Counted from the first letter of the stretch, positions 35,240-47,566 are shown. The stretch: 64,000 bases of DNA from Symsagittifera roscoffensis (GCF_963678635.1 NC_087070.1:44995467-45059466); one strand, 5' to 3'. Numbers and translations: made by a program. The notes: generated by a model from the sequence alone, not told the origin.

Positions 35240-38200
35240 ACACCGCTCAAGTCACTCGGAATCAGATGGCGACCGGAAAGATGAACAAGATGCCCCAATT
35301 TCACCCGAGATCAACGCGAGAAGTCCCTTGAGACGAAGCTATCACCCCTCGACAACCACCGAACAGAGCTCGTACTTCGGACCACGAACGAACCCGATGA
35401 TGATGGCAACGAAACACGCTCCTGGACACCAGCAAGGTTCCGGGATCCGACCTCAGTTTAACATCTACTCTAGAGACAACTATGCCAATGACGATGATGA
35501 CGAAGACGATGATATCGATGTCATTTCGTTCACACCTTCCGTATATGGAGCAAACACCCAGAATATTTCGCCCAATTCGAGTTTCAGAGCTCGAAAGACG
35601 GATCTTCATAGTAAACATGGCGACGGCCAGTCGTATAACTACGGAATCCCTAGTTCAAGTCACGTGACGAGCATGTCGCAGAGTCCAAATCGGAAAATTT
35701 CAAAAGCAGCGAGTCGGGCGTCAGACAAAATCCGAGTGTGTATTCGGAAACGACCGATGCTGAAGCGAGAAAAACGAGAAGATTCGGACATTGTACGAGT
35801 AAGCGATTCGACGGTTCTGGTAAACGAAGACAAAGTCGCGGTCGATATGACGAAGTATTCACACAAGCACGAGTATCTTTTCGACGAGGCTTTTTCGGAA
35901 CGAGACGATAACCGAACTGTTTTTGAGCGCGCCGTAAAGCCTCTTATTGAACATGTTTTGGAGGGCGGGAAAAGTACATGTTTTGCTTACGGACAAACAG
36001 GGAGTGGAAAAACGCATACCATAATGGGGAATGGACATAACTCGCCGAATCCTGGACTGTATCTTTTAGCCGCAGATCAATTATTTCGAAACCTCAGGCC
36101 AGGTCAAACAGTTTATGTAGCCTTTTTTGAAATTTACTGCGGCCAATTGTACGATCTGCTAAATGGAAGGTCTAAACTACACGCTCGAGAAGACGCTAAA
36201 CAACGTGTTAATATTAGTAACTTGAGAGAAACAAAAGTTAACAATATGATTGACCTTTTAGCAGTTGTAGCAACTGGCAGTAAACATCGAAGTGTAGGTC
36301 AATCCGGGGTCAATCCGGATTCCTCAAGGTCACACGCTGTGCTTCAGATTCAACTGAAATCGCATAAAAGTGACAGCAGTTCAAAACGAAATAATGACTC
36401 AAGTTCATCTGGTCAAGGTCGAATGTCATTTATTGATCTGGCAGGCAGTGAACGAGCGGCCGAAGCTGGTGAACAAAATAAACAAACAAGACAAGAAGGT
36501 GCTGAAATAAACACTTCTCTCTTGGCGCTCAAAGAGTGCATCAGGTCTCTTGACCAAGACTCAAGACATACACCTTTTAGACAAAGCAAGCTGACCCAAG
36601 TTTTGAAAGAAAGCTTTATTGGCGATTCTAAAACCTGCATGATTGCTAACATTTCACCGACAACGACCGCTTGCGACAACACATTAAATACACTTCGTTA
36701 CGCGGATCGCGTCAAGCAGCTAAAAGCTCAGTGCGTTTCCGGAAACTTGACGACGTCGCCGCAATCTACAAGTTCTGGTGCAACTTCAAACTCAGTTGCA
36801 CCGAAAATAACCCGGAAAGTCAGATCGCTTGTCGCGACAGCAGTTCAGTCGCCAAACAAGTCGGCCAATGAGCCAAACCGAGCTGCAAAAAAGAAGCGCT
36901 TCGTGGCTGGTTCTTCTAGTCATGGCTTGAAAAGATCTAACAGTGATATTTCAACCATGACAACGACAATGACGACGTTCAACGCTATCACAATTGACGA
37001 CATCTCTGACAACACTGACTTTCAGAGATCAAAATCAGTCGAGAGCTTCGACGAGCTCACAATGCATGAAGACTCGGTTCCTATCTCGAGAAGTCGGCAG
37101 GTGGTTCCCGTAACCAATTCGAACCTGCGGGTCGAGTCGCCAGGATCGTTATCGTCAGATTCAGTGTCTCCAGTACCGGAACTGCCTCATAGTTCTAAAA
37201 GTGGTTCTTTATTTCGAAGAGATACGGCCTCCGGCGATTTAAAGACTGGCGAGTTTTCAGCTGCTGAAAACGAGACTTTTGCTGCTAACTACTTGCATCA
37301 CTACGCCAGAAAAGAGAATACTGGAGCGACTAGAAAGAGTGTTTCATCTCCTGACTTGCGAAGAGAGGCCGAAAATCAAGTAAACTCAGAAGACAGAACT
37401 CAGCCGAAAACTTCAAAGCACTTTCCGTCAAAAATCAACCCAGCGACCCTGTTTAAAAGCTCCAAGAAAAATCTAGAACAGGCTGAGAAAAGATCGAACC
37501 CATCGCGCAGCTCGAAATCCATCATTGAGTCATCAAGATCGCCGAAAACTGTGAAATTTTTTGGCATAGAGTCAAGTAGCTACTCCGAAATCGATCCTAA
37601 TATTGACGATGAGGTAATTGATGAACGGCAACGACCAGCAAATTTTGTTGAAGTACCAGAGGTCCGTTTGCCTGGCAACAGTAGGATTTCAAATGTTCCA
37701 AAAGTAGCCTCAAAACGATTTTCAAGCTCGGCAGATGATATTAGACAAACCTCTTCAAAACCTCCGCAGTCAAACTTAACAGCGAAATCATCAAACGCAG
37801 GAAAGTTATTTTTCTCGGATGCCAGACGAAGGCACAGTCCTTCTGTGTCAGAAGACGAAACTCCAAGTCCCGTGACATCTAATGTTAACATCAGCGGTCG
37901 ATCGGTTCCGTCGGATCCGAGCTTAGAATCACAGCAACAGTCGACTCCTCAGCCTCCGAATTCAAAGCCATCCCGGCCCAATGTAAGGACAACTCCTCGG
38001 GATCGGGTATCTTCTTTCTCAGCTGCGAAGAAAATGAATCTGGCAGACTTCTCGAAACAACCTCCACCCAAAATAGGAAGGGCAGTTGGAAGCTTCGAGA
38101 ATCTGCAGAACCAGCAAAGTGGATCTGGAAGTCATCCAGTGACTCCTGACAGCACTCAGGAACAACCCAGCAGTTCCCAGAAACGATCCAGGTCTCGGAA

Positions 38201-38831
38201 CTCATCCAGTGGCGAAGACGCTGGTTCCAATGTTGCTGAGTCGCCGAGGATCCCTGGAGGCTCGGGAGGTTCAGGGTCGCCGCAACTCAGTGCAGCATCC
38301 ACTGCCAATAACTCACCGGAGCAGACATTGACCAAAGGATCCGTGGCATCGCCAAGTTCGAAACCTACTGAAATTCCCAACGTTGACAGAGTTTCTGGCG
38401 ACGAATCTTCGAATGGTACCCAAGGATTCACCAGATCTCAAAGCATGAGAAATAGCAGGTCAACGGTGCAGAAAAATTTGGAAGCGATTGTCGAAAACCA
38501 GAGAAGTCGAAGTCAGAGTCCAGGAGCCAAAGCAGCAACGTCCAGTTCCTCAGGAGGAAATTTGGGAACCCCATCAAGTAATATAATTCACAAAGCACAA
38601 ACTACTTTGATTTCGGCTCATAAAGAACACTTAACACAGGTTTCGAAATGTTGCACAAAAGAGTTGAACTGTCTCCGAGAAATGGAGTTAGGAAACAAAG
38701 CATTCAAGGATTACGCCAAGCAAGTAGAAGTTTATCTAGCAAGAAAGCAAAAAGCGATCGCCCAGATGCAAGTCCATTTGACCGAATATACCAAGCTCAG
38801 CGAACAAGCTAATCAAAATTCGGACAGGTGA
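35240..38831 (+). CDS. KIF24: KIF24-like kinesin-13, motor and tail exon
   Basis: An open frame of about 1,197 codons after the acceptor TTTTAG|ACACC; with the SAM exon the protein is about 1,330 residues, close to vertebrate KIF24. Order: acidic run DDDDEDDD (about 35487); internal motor about 35727-36725 starting KIRVCIRKRP; P-loop GQTGSGKT (35991-36014); IYCGQLYDLLN (about 36135); switch I NPDSSRSH (36312-36335); switch II DLAGSE (36435-36452); microtubule-facing HTPFRQSKLTQVLKESFIG; end RYADRVKQLK. IYCGQLYDLLN, SFIDLAGSERAA and the SAM exon favour KIF24 over KIF2/MCAK. A Ser/Pro-rich, probably disordered tail follows, then a C-terminal helix (about 38600-38810). KIF24 depolymerises centriolar microtubules and restrains cilium assembly with CP110. 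The loop-2 KVD finger reads AVD here. The frame ends ACAGGTGA, so the stop overlaps a possible splice donor. Confidence 0.93.
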
Positions 38832-39180
38832 TATGAATTTGTGATTTAAAAATACTCCGCGATCATCGGGATTGACCATCTTGTCGCTTAGAGTATTCAA
38901 AAAACAAAAGAAGCTCCGATATATGCTATAAATGTAGTACCCTTACATGCAAAACATGCAAATTTCCCACTAAACCTATTCAAGAAACACTTAATAACTA
39001 ATTGTTGCTGAAAAAAATTACGAAATATTTTTGATGCTACAAGAATTATAGTTTCTGATATTTTGTAAATATGTTATTTCAATTTCCACCAGGGCTTTGA
39101 GCACTGTGCGGTTACATATTGTAAAAAAGTATAACTATTTCATTTCGTATTTGTAATAAAGTAATGTGAAATTTGACAAG
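38832..39180 (+). other. KIF24: Probable 3' untranslated region
   Basis: AT-rich sequence between the kinesin stop and the candidate poly(A) signal. No coding seen. Confidence 0.5.
39155..39160 (+). terminator. KIF24: Candidate poly(A) signal AATAAA
   Basis: AATAAA followed by a T/G-containing stretch, about 325 bases after the stop at 38831. A reasonable 3' end for the kinesin mRNA. Not proven by sequence alone. Confidence 0.5.
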
Positions 39181-39639
39181 TGCTAAAGAAAGTATCTTTC
39201 GAATATTCGGTGCTTGCTTGTGAATATTTAATTTTTTATGTAATAAAATTTCAAGAAAGAATTTCTCTTGAACAAAAACTTATTCAGCTAGCGTTGGTTT
39301 TGAAACAGCGACAAACGGTTCTCACTTCAGAAAACGGTTTTGTTAATTGTGTAAGGGCCAAAAAACGGCCAACAAATTCCGCCCAAAAAGCGTTTAAGAT
39401 GTCCAAAACTCTTTATTTCGTAATTTTTAAATTCTTATTTCAAATTGGCAAATAGACTTTTCTTTCAACTTGTCCTTCTATGAAAAGAAATCATCAAGTC
39501 AAGCTAATTAAAACAAATATGGCGCACTTCGATTTTTATGTGTTCACGACCAAATTAGTTGATTAAGAATCAAAGTTCGTGCCAAGATAAAAAGGCTCAA
39601 CCGAAATATTGGAACCAGATCTAAACTAGTATTTATCAT
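39181..39639. other. Spacer between kinesin gene and LTR element
   Basis: A 91-codon plus-strand frame (39180-39455) is open but matches nothing I know and starts inside the presumed 3' end. I see no other feature. Confidence 0.3.
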
Positions 39640-39987
39640 TGGTTATTATTATGATATTTTATCTCTATAAAATATTAAAAACTAACCAATCATACTCCAT
39701 CAAACTAACAACCCACTTATTTGTAAGTGTTGAAACTACTTGTAGTTTCAACACCAGAGCAATTTGAATTAAACTTAGAATACAGTTGTTCTCATTCTGG
39801 AACTAACTCGCGTAAACCGGTGTACACTAGATCTATTGAGACTAGGAGATATAAGAGTAAGATTAAGATCGGTATTAGACTAAGAAGTAGCACGAATCTA
39901 TCCGGCCGAAAATAAGATAGCGTGACGAGCAGACGGTGTACCTTATCTAAAATTACTCTATGAGTTTAACCAATAGATCATAACTCA
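39640..39987 (+). repeat. 5' LTR of the 39.6-45.4 kb element
   Basis: Matches 45098-45446 throughout, including GTGTTGAAACTACTTGTAG and ATCTATCCGGCCGAAAATAA. TG...CA ends. Confidence 0.8.
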
Positions 39988-39989
39988 TC

Positions 39990-40004
39990 TGGTGCGAACA
40001 AAAG
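39990..40004 (+). promoter_or_regulatory. Putative primer-binding site
   Basis: TGGTGCGAACAAAAG begins two bases after the 5' LTR; the leading TGG would pair with a tRNA CCA end. The tRNA was not identified. Confidence 0.4.
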
Positions 40005-40617
40005 TCTCGAACAGACCTTAACTAACCTAGATTTAGAAAAAATAGATAAGAATTACACAAATATAACATTTAAAAAAAAATTTATATGACAAAAATTTAG
40101 TAGAAACGTCTCTACGACTCAATAGATCAGAGCCAATTTTCCGGACAATACGAGAGCTACCCGGTATTGGAAGAAGACCTGAGACAAGAGACGACGTACG
40201 ACTAGGAAGAAATCTACCAATCGATTTCATGATTGTACGACAAAAACAAGATCAAACTTTTATATTTAGAATACTTCCAGCAGTAAATTTAAATTTTCAT
40301 TTACCGACATAAAAATTTGAAGAAATACCTTCATTAACCTTTCATGGAGCTAAACCTAAAAATTATACAATAACGATTGATAAAAATAACTCTAGTCGTT
40401 CTCCTTAAAAATCTCGAGTATTAAAAACATCTTGGAAAAAATATTTTTTGAATATAAAATACAAAAATTAGTTAGTATAAAGCATAATTGTTAGTGTATA
40501 TAAATCATCCTTTCATCCCAGCTTCCTCACCTAAAACAGAACAACAAATCTCAAAACATTAACATCATTAAAACTAAACACTTAACCTTTTCTTCATTTA
40601 AACCTTTACCTAAAAGT

Positions 40618-41030
40618 TATCAAGGCTTATCCTTGTTTTCACTTAAATTAATTTCATTTAAAATAACAGATCATCAAGGCTTCAATGGATCATCAAGGCT
40701 TAAAATAACAGATCATCAAGGCTTCAGACCATCTTGGATCTTTAAATTAATTTCACTTCAGTTAAAATAAATTAACTTTATTTAAATATTTTGATCATCA
40801 AGGCTTCCCCTGGATCTTTAAATTAATTTCACTTAAATTAAAATAAATAAACTTTATCTAAATATTCTGATCGTTAAGGCTTCCCTTGGATCGTTAAATT
40901 AATTTCACTTAACTTAAAATAGATTCACTTTATCTAAATATTCTGATCATCAAGGCTTTCCTTGGATCTTTAAATTAAATTAAACTAAATCTAAATTTCT
41001 GATCATCAAATCTTATCCTTGGATCAAATA
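40618..41030. repeat. Minisatellite with CATCAAGGCTT units
   Basis: The word ATCAAGGCTT, or a close variant, recurs about eight times. The later units are about 85 bases long (ATCATCAAGGCTTCCCTTGG then TTTAAATTAATTTCACTTA). Each unit contains a small stem CAAGG/CCTTG. It lies in the part of the LTR element where a leader or gag would be expected. Confidence 0.8.
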
Positions 41031-42634
41031 GAACATTTTTGTTCTACCCCTCCCAAACTAAATTAGTATCTAACGACCTCAAACGTCGATTCACTGCCCA
41101 ACCATTATTAAAGACCCAGAATTAACAGAAATTCTTCAAGAACTAACCATTCTAATTAGGATAAACAGTGAAGAACTTCGGTTACTCATCCTTCACTTGA
41201 TCCCCCCTCTTAACTGACCCAGGATAGTACTTAAACTTAGTAAGTCATAAAATAGTATCTAAAGAACTACTTGCGTTCTAATTATACATGAACCTGGTGG
41301 ATTGAATAACTTTTCTCCGACCCAAATCACAACCCCTGAGTAAGATTAGGTAGGTCAATCTTAGCTTAGAATTAGTCACGAGAAAGTACAAATAATTTTT
41401 CGGAATCGATATACGCTTTTCTCTCAAACCCAAATATACAACCCAAGTTAAGCTAACCACAAAAAATCGTAAGAACTAGCAATTTAAGGCATTAGAATCA
41501 CTTATCCAGATTTTGAATCTATCATCCTAAACCTTATGTCAAGAGACAATTTAGGAAACAAACAGACAATCATAATACACAATTGTTTAATTAACGATGA
41601 CAAATACGACCTCATAATCACACCACACAGACAAACAAAAGGATACTTAAGAACAAAAAGACAAACACTAAGAACGAAAATTATTAACAAACAAAAACAA
41701 ATTATTAGGAAACTGTTTTCAAAACGAAGAAACGCAAGTACCAAAAAACTGAATATAAAAGGTGACACAAATTAAACTACAGACACTCCGACAATAGTTG
41801 TCCGTAAATGTTAGACACCATTTTGAGCACAAAAAATAATGTTAAGACCCAAATTGCACGAAAAACCCTCGAAAAAAAGGCCAAAATGGCACAATTTTTA
41901 ATGGACTTTTTCATTTTTTTTTCAAAAAATCGTAAAATATTATTTTGCGAGACGCAAGTTATAGCCTATAAGTCACAGATTATTTGAAAAAAGCAGCCCC
42001 AGAACATCAACATGAGAAAAATTCGTGTCCCAACTCAAACTTCCAAAATCCACCAAAAAAACAAGGAGTTTGGGCATATTTTTCCAGTTTTTTCAAAACT
42101 GGGGTCAAAAATCAAAACTTTAAGAACGTTGGGCCCTAGAGATAACTATTGGCTACGACTACAATAAAAAATTAGATGAATACATTTTAAATTGCGCTAG
42201 GAAGAAATTTTTTAAGATTTCAGTTCAAAGAAAAACAAAGAAAATGCAAAGTGAAAAAAAAATTGTATACTAACAGTGTTTGAGCGTAGTAGTATTTTGC
42301 GACCCGATAAACACGAATTGCAACCTCCACCGAATACATGGACACCGGTTTAGTATTATGCAAGGATTACTTAACATGCCAATGAAACAAAAATACACAA
42401 GGTTATTGTAAACCCACTAAAGAATCAATATGTTATAATCTACCACTACATACCCAGAATGAAGATCACTTTCATCATCCACAAGTTTTAAAAATAGCTT
42501 TCTATACACAGACCGAATGGATTTTAAAGAGAGAGAAAAAACACAACGAAATTTACCTGAAAGTAACAAAAAAATTATTACAAAGACAAAATATATTATA
42601 TCCAAATAAATTCCCGATTTACCACAGCTACAAA

Positions 42635-43030
42635 CTTAAAAATCGGAACATATGTTTTAATTCCAAATTTTACAACACAAAAAGGAATTTCTAAAAAATT
42701 ACAACCACTCTGAAAAGGACCGTATCAAATAATTGATAAACCCACTGATGTAACATACAAACTTACAGACTTAAACAAAAAAGAAATCGTTCAACACGAA
42801 ACAATCTTTCACCTTATTACCCGAAAGAGTACGCCCTTCGAGAACTTTCTGAATTATACTCTTTTACAGGACTTGAAGTTATTCGAAATAGCTCAGAACA
42901 ACATCAAAATCAAAGCACTGATATCTACCCCATCCAAAAACAATTAGATAAAAAGAGCAAAGAACTTCCCAAACAAATATCAAAAAATTTAGACAACAAA
43001 AAAATCACTCAAACAGAAAAAAAAATCGAA
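42635..43030 (+). pseudogene. Integrase C-terminal relic of the LTR element
   Basis: One frame reads IGTYVLIPNF, then KLQPL*KGPYQII with a stop where Trp is usual, then a VTYKLTDL stretch. A frame change near 42805 leads to NNLSPYYPKEYALREL. This is the GPY/F module and following tail found at the end of Ty3/gypsy integrases. At least one stop and one frameshift break it. Confidence 0.65.
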
Positions 43031-45097
43031 AATTAGAAGAAAAAATTCTACCCTAAGATCGAAAAGAAAAATCTCCACATAGACAATCATCGCGACTTCG
43101 TAATCAGCCACGAAAAGATTACAAAACATTCATCCCGCAATCTAAAATAATAATGGAAGTTGAATTTCAAAAACCACTGTAAATTAATTAACACTTTCAC
43201 CTCTTGAAGATATTTTCATGAATCGAACATTTTCTCAAAATTCATGCTGGAAAGCACTTGAACAAACTAGTTCAATTTCAGCCAAAAAGAACCTTTCCGA
43301 ATCATCACCTTAATTTTGACACGACTTCTTAAGCCGACAAACAATCACCTTCAAGCGTATCTCTAACTATAACTTTAATAAGACCTCCAGGTCAAAAATA
43401 AGCAACCCGCTCAAATTTGACAACTGAAACAAACAAAAACTCAATATTACGACCCTCCCCTATCAACTAGAACAAAAATCATCAATATTGTCCCAGCTTA
43501 TACCTCAAAATACCCTCAAGCAAAAATATTAAATTAGCCTAGAGAACAAAATCGACATGATCATTTAGCTTAAAGTACAAATAACTCTCAAATACCCCTA
43601 ATCATCCAATGAATAAAAATAAAACTAGGACGTCCCTTAATAGCCCTCCAAACTTCCCCTCACCAAAAGTTGCTTAAACCCAACCTACTTGTCAAAAAAC
43701 CAATAAATAACCCGACCACACTCGGAATGCTTTGGCCACTTCTCCAAACTAAATACAACATTCGCTTACTAGCTAAACTAATAAAATCATCAAAAATAAT
43801 CCACGACGTTTTTCCCCATGGATTCTTCCCCGTTGATTATGGTAAGTACGAATTAAATAAATTATTCGAATAAATTCGAAACAAAACTAACCATTCTTAA
43901 TAAATGTTTTCTCTTTTTCTTTAGTCTTCACAGGCACAATCATCAATCATCTACAGAAAAGAAAAACGAAACAAAAAACAGAAAATATTTTCTAGAATCA
44001 TAGATTTAGATTAACCAATTACAATAAATGAAGCAGTAAAATTTACCCCCAAAACAGCAATAAATTGATATTTGAACTGTTTTCCCATATGCAGTAAATA
44101 TTCTTAAAATGAAAATAAATTGATATTTTCAACCCCCCAAATAAAGCCGTGAAATTAATAATTTCAAAGTTGTAATCTAATAAAAATTGCCTATAAAATT
44201 AAAGCAGTACTAACCTTTTCAAAGACTCTTCTTTACAGTGTTACATATTCACTCGCCCACAATCTTATCCACAATCGCACAGTTCGCCCACGAAGAATTG
44301 TTTAAGAAAATGAATTTATTTTTTAATTTTCACTGATAACTACTCTAACCAGTTTTAACACGTTTCAAACTTTCTTTTAACCCGGTTGGAAAGGAATTAA
44401 GTAATAATCCAAACTAACCAACCCAAGCTTACTAAACACCACAAACCACAACCTAACAGCATGACTAAGAAAAGAAATCGCACGTTACCCAAACCGGATT
44501 AAATAAGCTTAGAGCTGGATAAATTATTTTCTTAAATATAACCGAACTAAACAAGAACGCTACTGCGATAAAAATTAATAGATCATAACTAAAAACAAAA
44601 TTAACAAAGATTTGTATATGTAAATAATACAATGCAGTATATAGATTACATACAGCCCAAAGATGAGCAGCAACGAATTTGACAACCCAATCACACTCCA
44701 ACTACGGAATGGCAAAATACACCCGATATGCTGCCTACAGTCACTACACTCAACGGATTTAAAGTACGACTTGGCATCGCAGCAAAGGAAAACCATTGCA
44801 ACAGAACAATGGCCATCTCGATGTTCAACTATACGTACAGATCCATGTCACCAGGTACTGCATCCAAATTCAAACTAAAGGACACTCGCGAATGTGATTA
44901 GACCATTCCTAATCTCTAAAATCAACCAGATCAACACTCATCACAACCGATCAGAAATCATATTACGATCTCCCGAAACTATCGTGATAACATCTCTTCT
45001 TCCAAACCAGAAAAAAGAATATACTCGCAACCTCTAAAGAAAAACACCATCTTCCATCTTACACTACAATACAACATTGAAAAACTAAAACTCAAAC
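43031..45097. other. 3' internal region of LTR element, nothing recognised
   Basis: AT-rich; the longest frames are under 80 codons and match no known envelope or other product. It ends in an A-rich stretch before the 3' LTR that is only a weak polypurine tract. Confidence 0.4.
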
Positions 45098-45446
45098 TGG
45101 TTATTATTATGATATTTTATCTCTATAAAACATTAAATACTAACCAATCATACTCCATCAAACTAACAACCCACTTATTTGTAAGTGTTGAAACTACTTG
45201 TAGTTTCAACACCAGAGCAATTTGAATTAAACTTAGAATACAGTTGTTCTCATTCTGGAACTAACTCGCGTAAACCGGTGTACACTAGATCTATTGAGAC
45301 TAGGAGATATAAGAGTAAGATTAGGATCGGTATTAGACTAAGAAGTTGGACGAATCTATCCGGCCGAAAATAAGATAGCGTGACGAGCAGACGGTGTACC
45401 CTATCTGAAATTACTCTATGAGTTATAACCAAAAGGATATAACTCA
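45098..45446 (+). repeat. 3' LTR of the 39.6-45.4 kb element
   Basis: Copy of 39640-39987 ending ATATAACTCA. The first few hundred bases after it do not match the start of the element's interior. Confidence 0.8.
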
Positions 45447-46488
45447 ATATAAGAAAAAACTATCGACCTGGCAAAAATACGAGGCAGCTTGTTGTGTAGG
45501 GATCCATAATAGTTTGTGAAAGGAACGATAGTTTCCGATCGAAGTCAGCGACGTATGTCCAGAATTAGAGAGTCGGGCAGCGTCCGAACCTAAACCCAAA
45601 CACCGACCAGTAATTAAAGCGCAAAAGTTGGGGCATAGAGTCGCGCAATAAAGAAAATTTGCAAAATACGGACGTTAAAGAAAACGCGACTGGGTCGCCA
45701 AAGTTTGATGACAAAATCGCGAAATTCAGGAAAGACAGTCGTGAAATTCTGAACTTGAAGTCGCAAAAAAAAAATAATTTAAAAAGAATCATTACAGCAA
45801 TGGGAACACTTCCTTCTCTATGAACCAAAAACCATTTAAAAGAATATAACACTCGGAGCGAATATGTGTGATATGGAAACTCATTTTTTAAGCTGGCAAA
45901 AAACACAAATTTTGCGTATAAAAATTGAATTGCTCCGGATAACATCGGATGAGAATGAATTGCATCAGGTTTCCTGACCAAAAATTATGTTAAGGATTGC
46001 CAACGTTGCGCCGGTCACGCCATGTCGCCGGCTGCATTCTGGTTGCGCCGTTTGCACATTTTCCCCGGTGTTATAACTTAATTTTTGTCGACGTGCGCCG
46101 TCGGGAATACTTCTCCGGATGGATATATCTGACCCGTAACTAAGTCTAGTCTTAAGTAACCAGAGATGCGACCAGAAGGTCTATTGATAACTGATTATCT
46201 ATATCAAATCGTCGAAAGTGGTAATGCTTATGTGAAGACGTATTAACGTCTTCTCTGGTGCCGTCGAGGTCACCGTGTAATAATGGCCTTCAAGGCCACA
46301 CAAAAGAAACATAAATGGTATAGCTCATAGATAACTTAATATGGCTATACAAATAAATTGTTAGATATATACATCATCCTGGCTGCTTGTGGTGGGGACA
46401 GCATATCAAGCCAGAAGCCGATTATATTTTCTAAACAATTCTCTATAACATTTAAGTCGAGACTTTCAGAGAAGCCAAGTAGTACAAC
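45447..46488 (+). pseudogene. Broken coding-like region, possibly gag-related; GC-richer end
   Basis: From about 45556 a plus-strand frame starts MSRIRESGSVRT, is broken by stops, and continues through KFDDKIAKFRKDSREILNLK (about 45700) and, after a one-base shift, GANMCDMETHFLSWQKTQ (about 45860). The text is charged and protein-like, but I recognise no family. 46010-46330 is GC-richer than its surroundings and carries no frame. A minus-strand 138-codon frame here (45565-45981) is read as a shadow. Confidence 0.25.
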
Positions 46489-47262
46489 AAGACCTTTTTT
46501 TCCTAGAAGAATTCCCCCCAATTTCTAGTGGCATGAACATTATCCTGTTGAAAAAATGAAGAAGATAGTTCGGTCTAGTCTGTGGAGGTGCTCCTTAGCA
46601 GACATATTTAACAGGCGCGGTTTAAATTTAATAAAAAAGGGAGAAACAATCGTAGGCATATTTGTTATTGCACCACAAACTGTCGGTGTTGAAATTTTAG
46701 AGTAATTGTTGCGACCGTTTGAAAAAAGTGGAGGAATTTTGTATTCCGTGTTTTAAGTTTTTTCTAACTCTTTTGTTTTTCACGCGAAATCAAGTACCAC
46801 AATTAACACAATTAATCATCGGAATAGGTCGATTTATATATCATGGTATAATTTCAGTCTAAATTCGAACGACATTAGTTTTTTGAAAAAAGTTTCTCAG
46901 CGTCGAGAAAAACCAGTTTGAATTTTTCGGTTCTTGGTTTAATTTCAAGCAAATAAGGCGAGACTTAGCAGGCTTACAAAATCTTATTTATGCTTAATTT
47001 GAGCCTTGAGTTTTTTTTTGAATTAAATTACTTTTAGGGAGACTTTTAGCGCCAATTTGGGTTTCAAAAACTTCAAAAGTCAAAAATATTGTGCTAAAGC
47101 ATTTTTTGAATTTTTTCAACGACTCTTTTTTGGTTTTGCTAGTTATTTTTCTACAAACATTGTTTTCCATTTGGTCAACTGTACTATTTCTATTGATTAT
47201 GCCCCAAAATTTTGTTTTTTTGCTCAGATCTTTCATTTCATTTCACGCATAAAAAACATAGT

Positions 47263-47457
47263 TTTTGTGATCGTCTTACTGTTTTATTGATCTTTTTATT
47301 AAAATCCGTCGTGCATAACCTTGACTACTGCTACCGATCTCCAACGGAGTGAGCGAATTCAGTGTTACTGCTGATTAGTTAAAAACAACACCGTTTTTAA
47401 TTGAACTCTGTTCTTTTTTTTCGTATTCAATCTAAGCTTAGTTTAGTTAGAACATCA
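47263..47457 (+). repeat. Candidate 5' LTR of copy X1
   Basis: Similar to 51766-51950: TGTGAT.GTCTTA.TGTTTTAT, CTTGACTACTGCT, ATCTCCAACGGAGTG, TTAATTGAACTCT, and an end in CA. About 195 bases. Related copies at 56130 (5'-truncated) and 60231-60425. Confidence 0.55.
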
Positions 47458-47566
47458 TCATTTTTTTTGCGCAGTGATCTGTGAACGAATCTAGCATCAG
47501 CGGATTCCCGCTCTCTGGCAAACTGGCAGGATCGATTCCCCTGCTCGATGCGAAGACTGGAGGGAC

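Larger units (their letters stand above)
39640..45446 (+). mobile_element. Decayed LTR retrotransposon (about 5.8 kb)
   Basis: Two direct repeats of about 348 bases (39640-39987 and 45098-45446) differ at around ten or more positions and both run TGGTTATT...AACTCA, giving the TG...CA ends usual for LTRs. Two bases after the first is TGGTGCGAACAAAAG, a plausible tRNA primer-binding site. The only recognisable protein trace is an integrase C-terminal GPY-type module at 42635-42800 on the plus strand. Gag, protease and reverse transcriptase were not recognised. No matching 5-base target duplication was found (ATCAT before, ATATA after). Probably Ty3/gypsy-type and dead. The LTR similarity suggests moderate age. 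Confidence 0.7.

Noticed and set aside
35301-38431. Several minus-strand and alternative-frame open stretches of 60-105 codons within the kinesin exon
   Set aside because: They are shadows of the strongly supported plus-strand motor frame and have no recognisable domains.
39180-39455. 91-codon frame downstream of the kinesin gene
   Set aside because: It overlaps the likely transcript end, has no known motif and an unremarkable composition.
41502-41775. Overlapping plus and minus frames of about 80-88 codons inside the LTR element
   Set aside because: Low-complexity Lys/Asn or Phe/Leu text with no retroviral motif.
39635-45451. Target-site duplication around the 39.6-45.4 kb LTR element
   Set aside because: The five bases before (ATCAT) and after (ATATA) do not match, so none is claimed.
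45565-45981. 138-codon minus-strand frame
   Set aside because: It is hydrophobic and Phe-rich as expected from the antisense of a Lys/Glu-rich plus-strand coding relic, and it matches no family.
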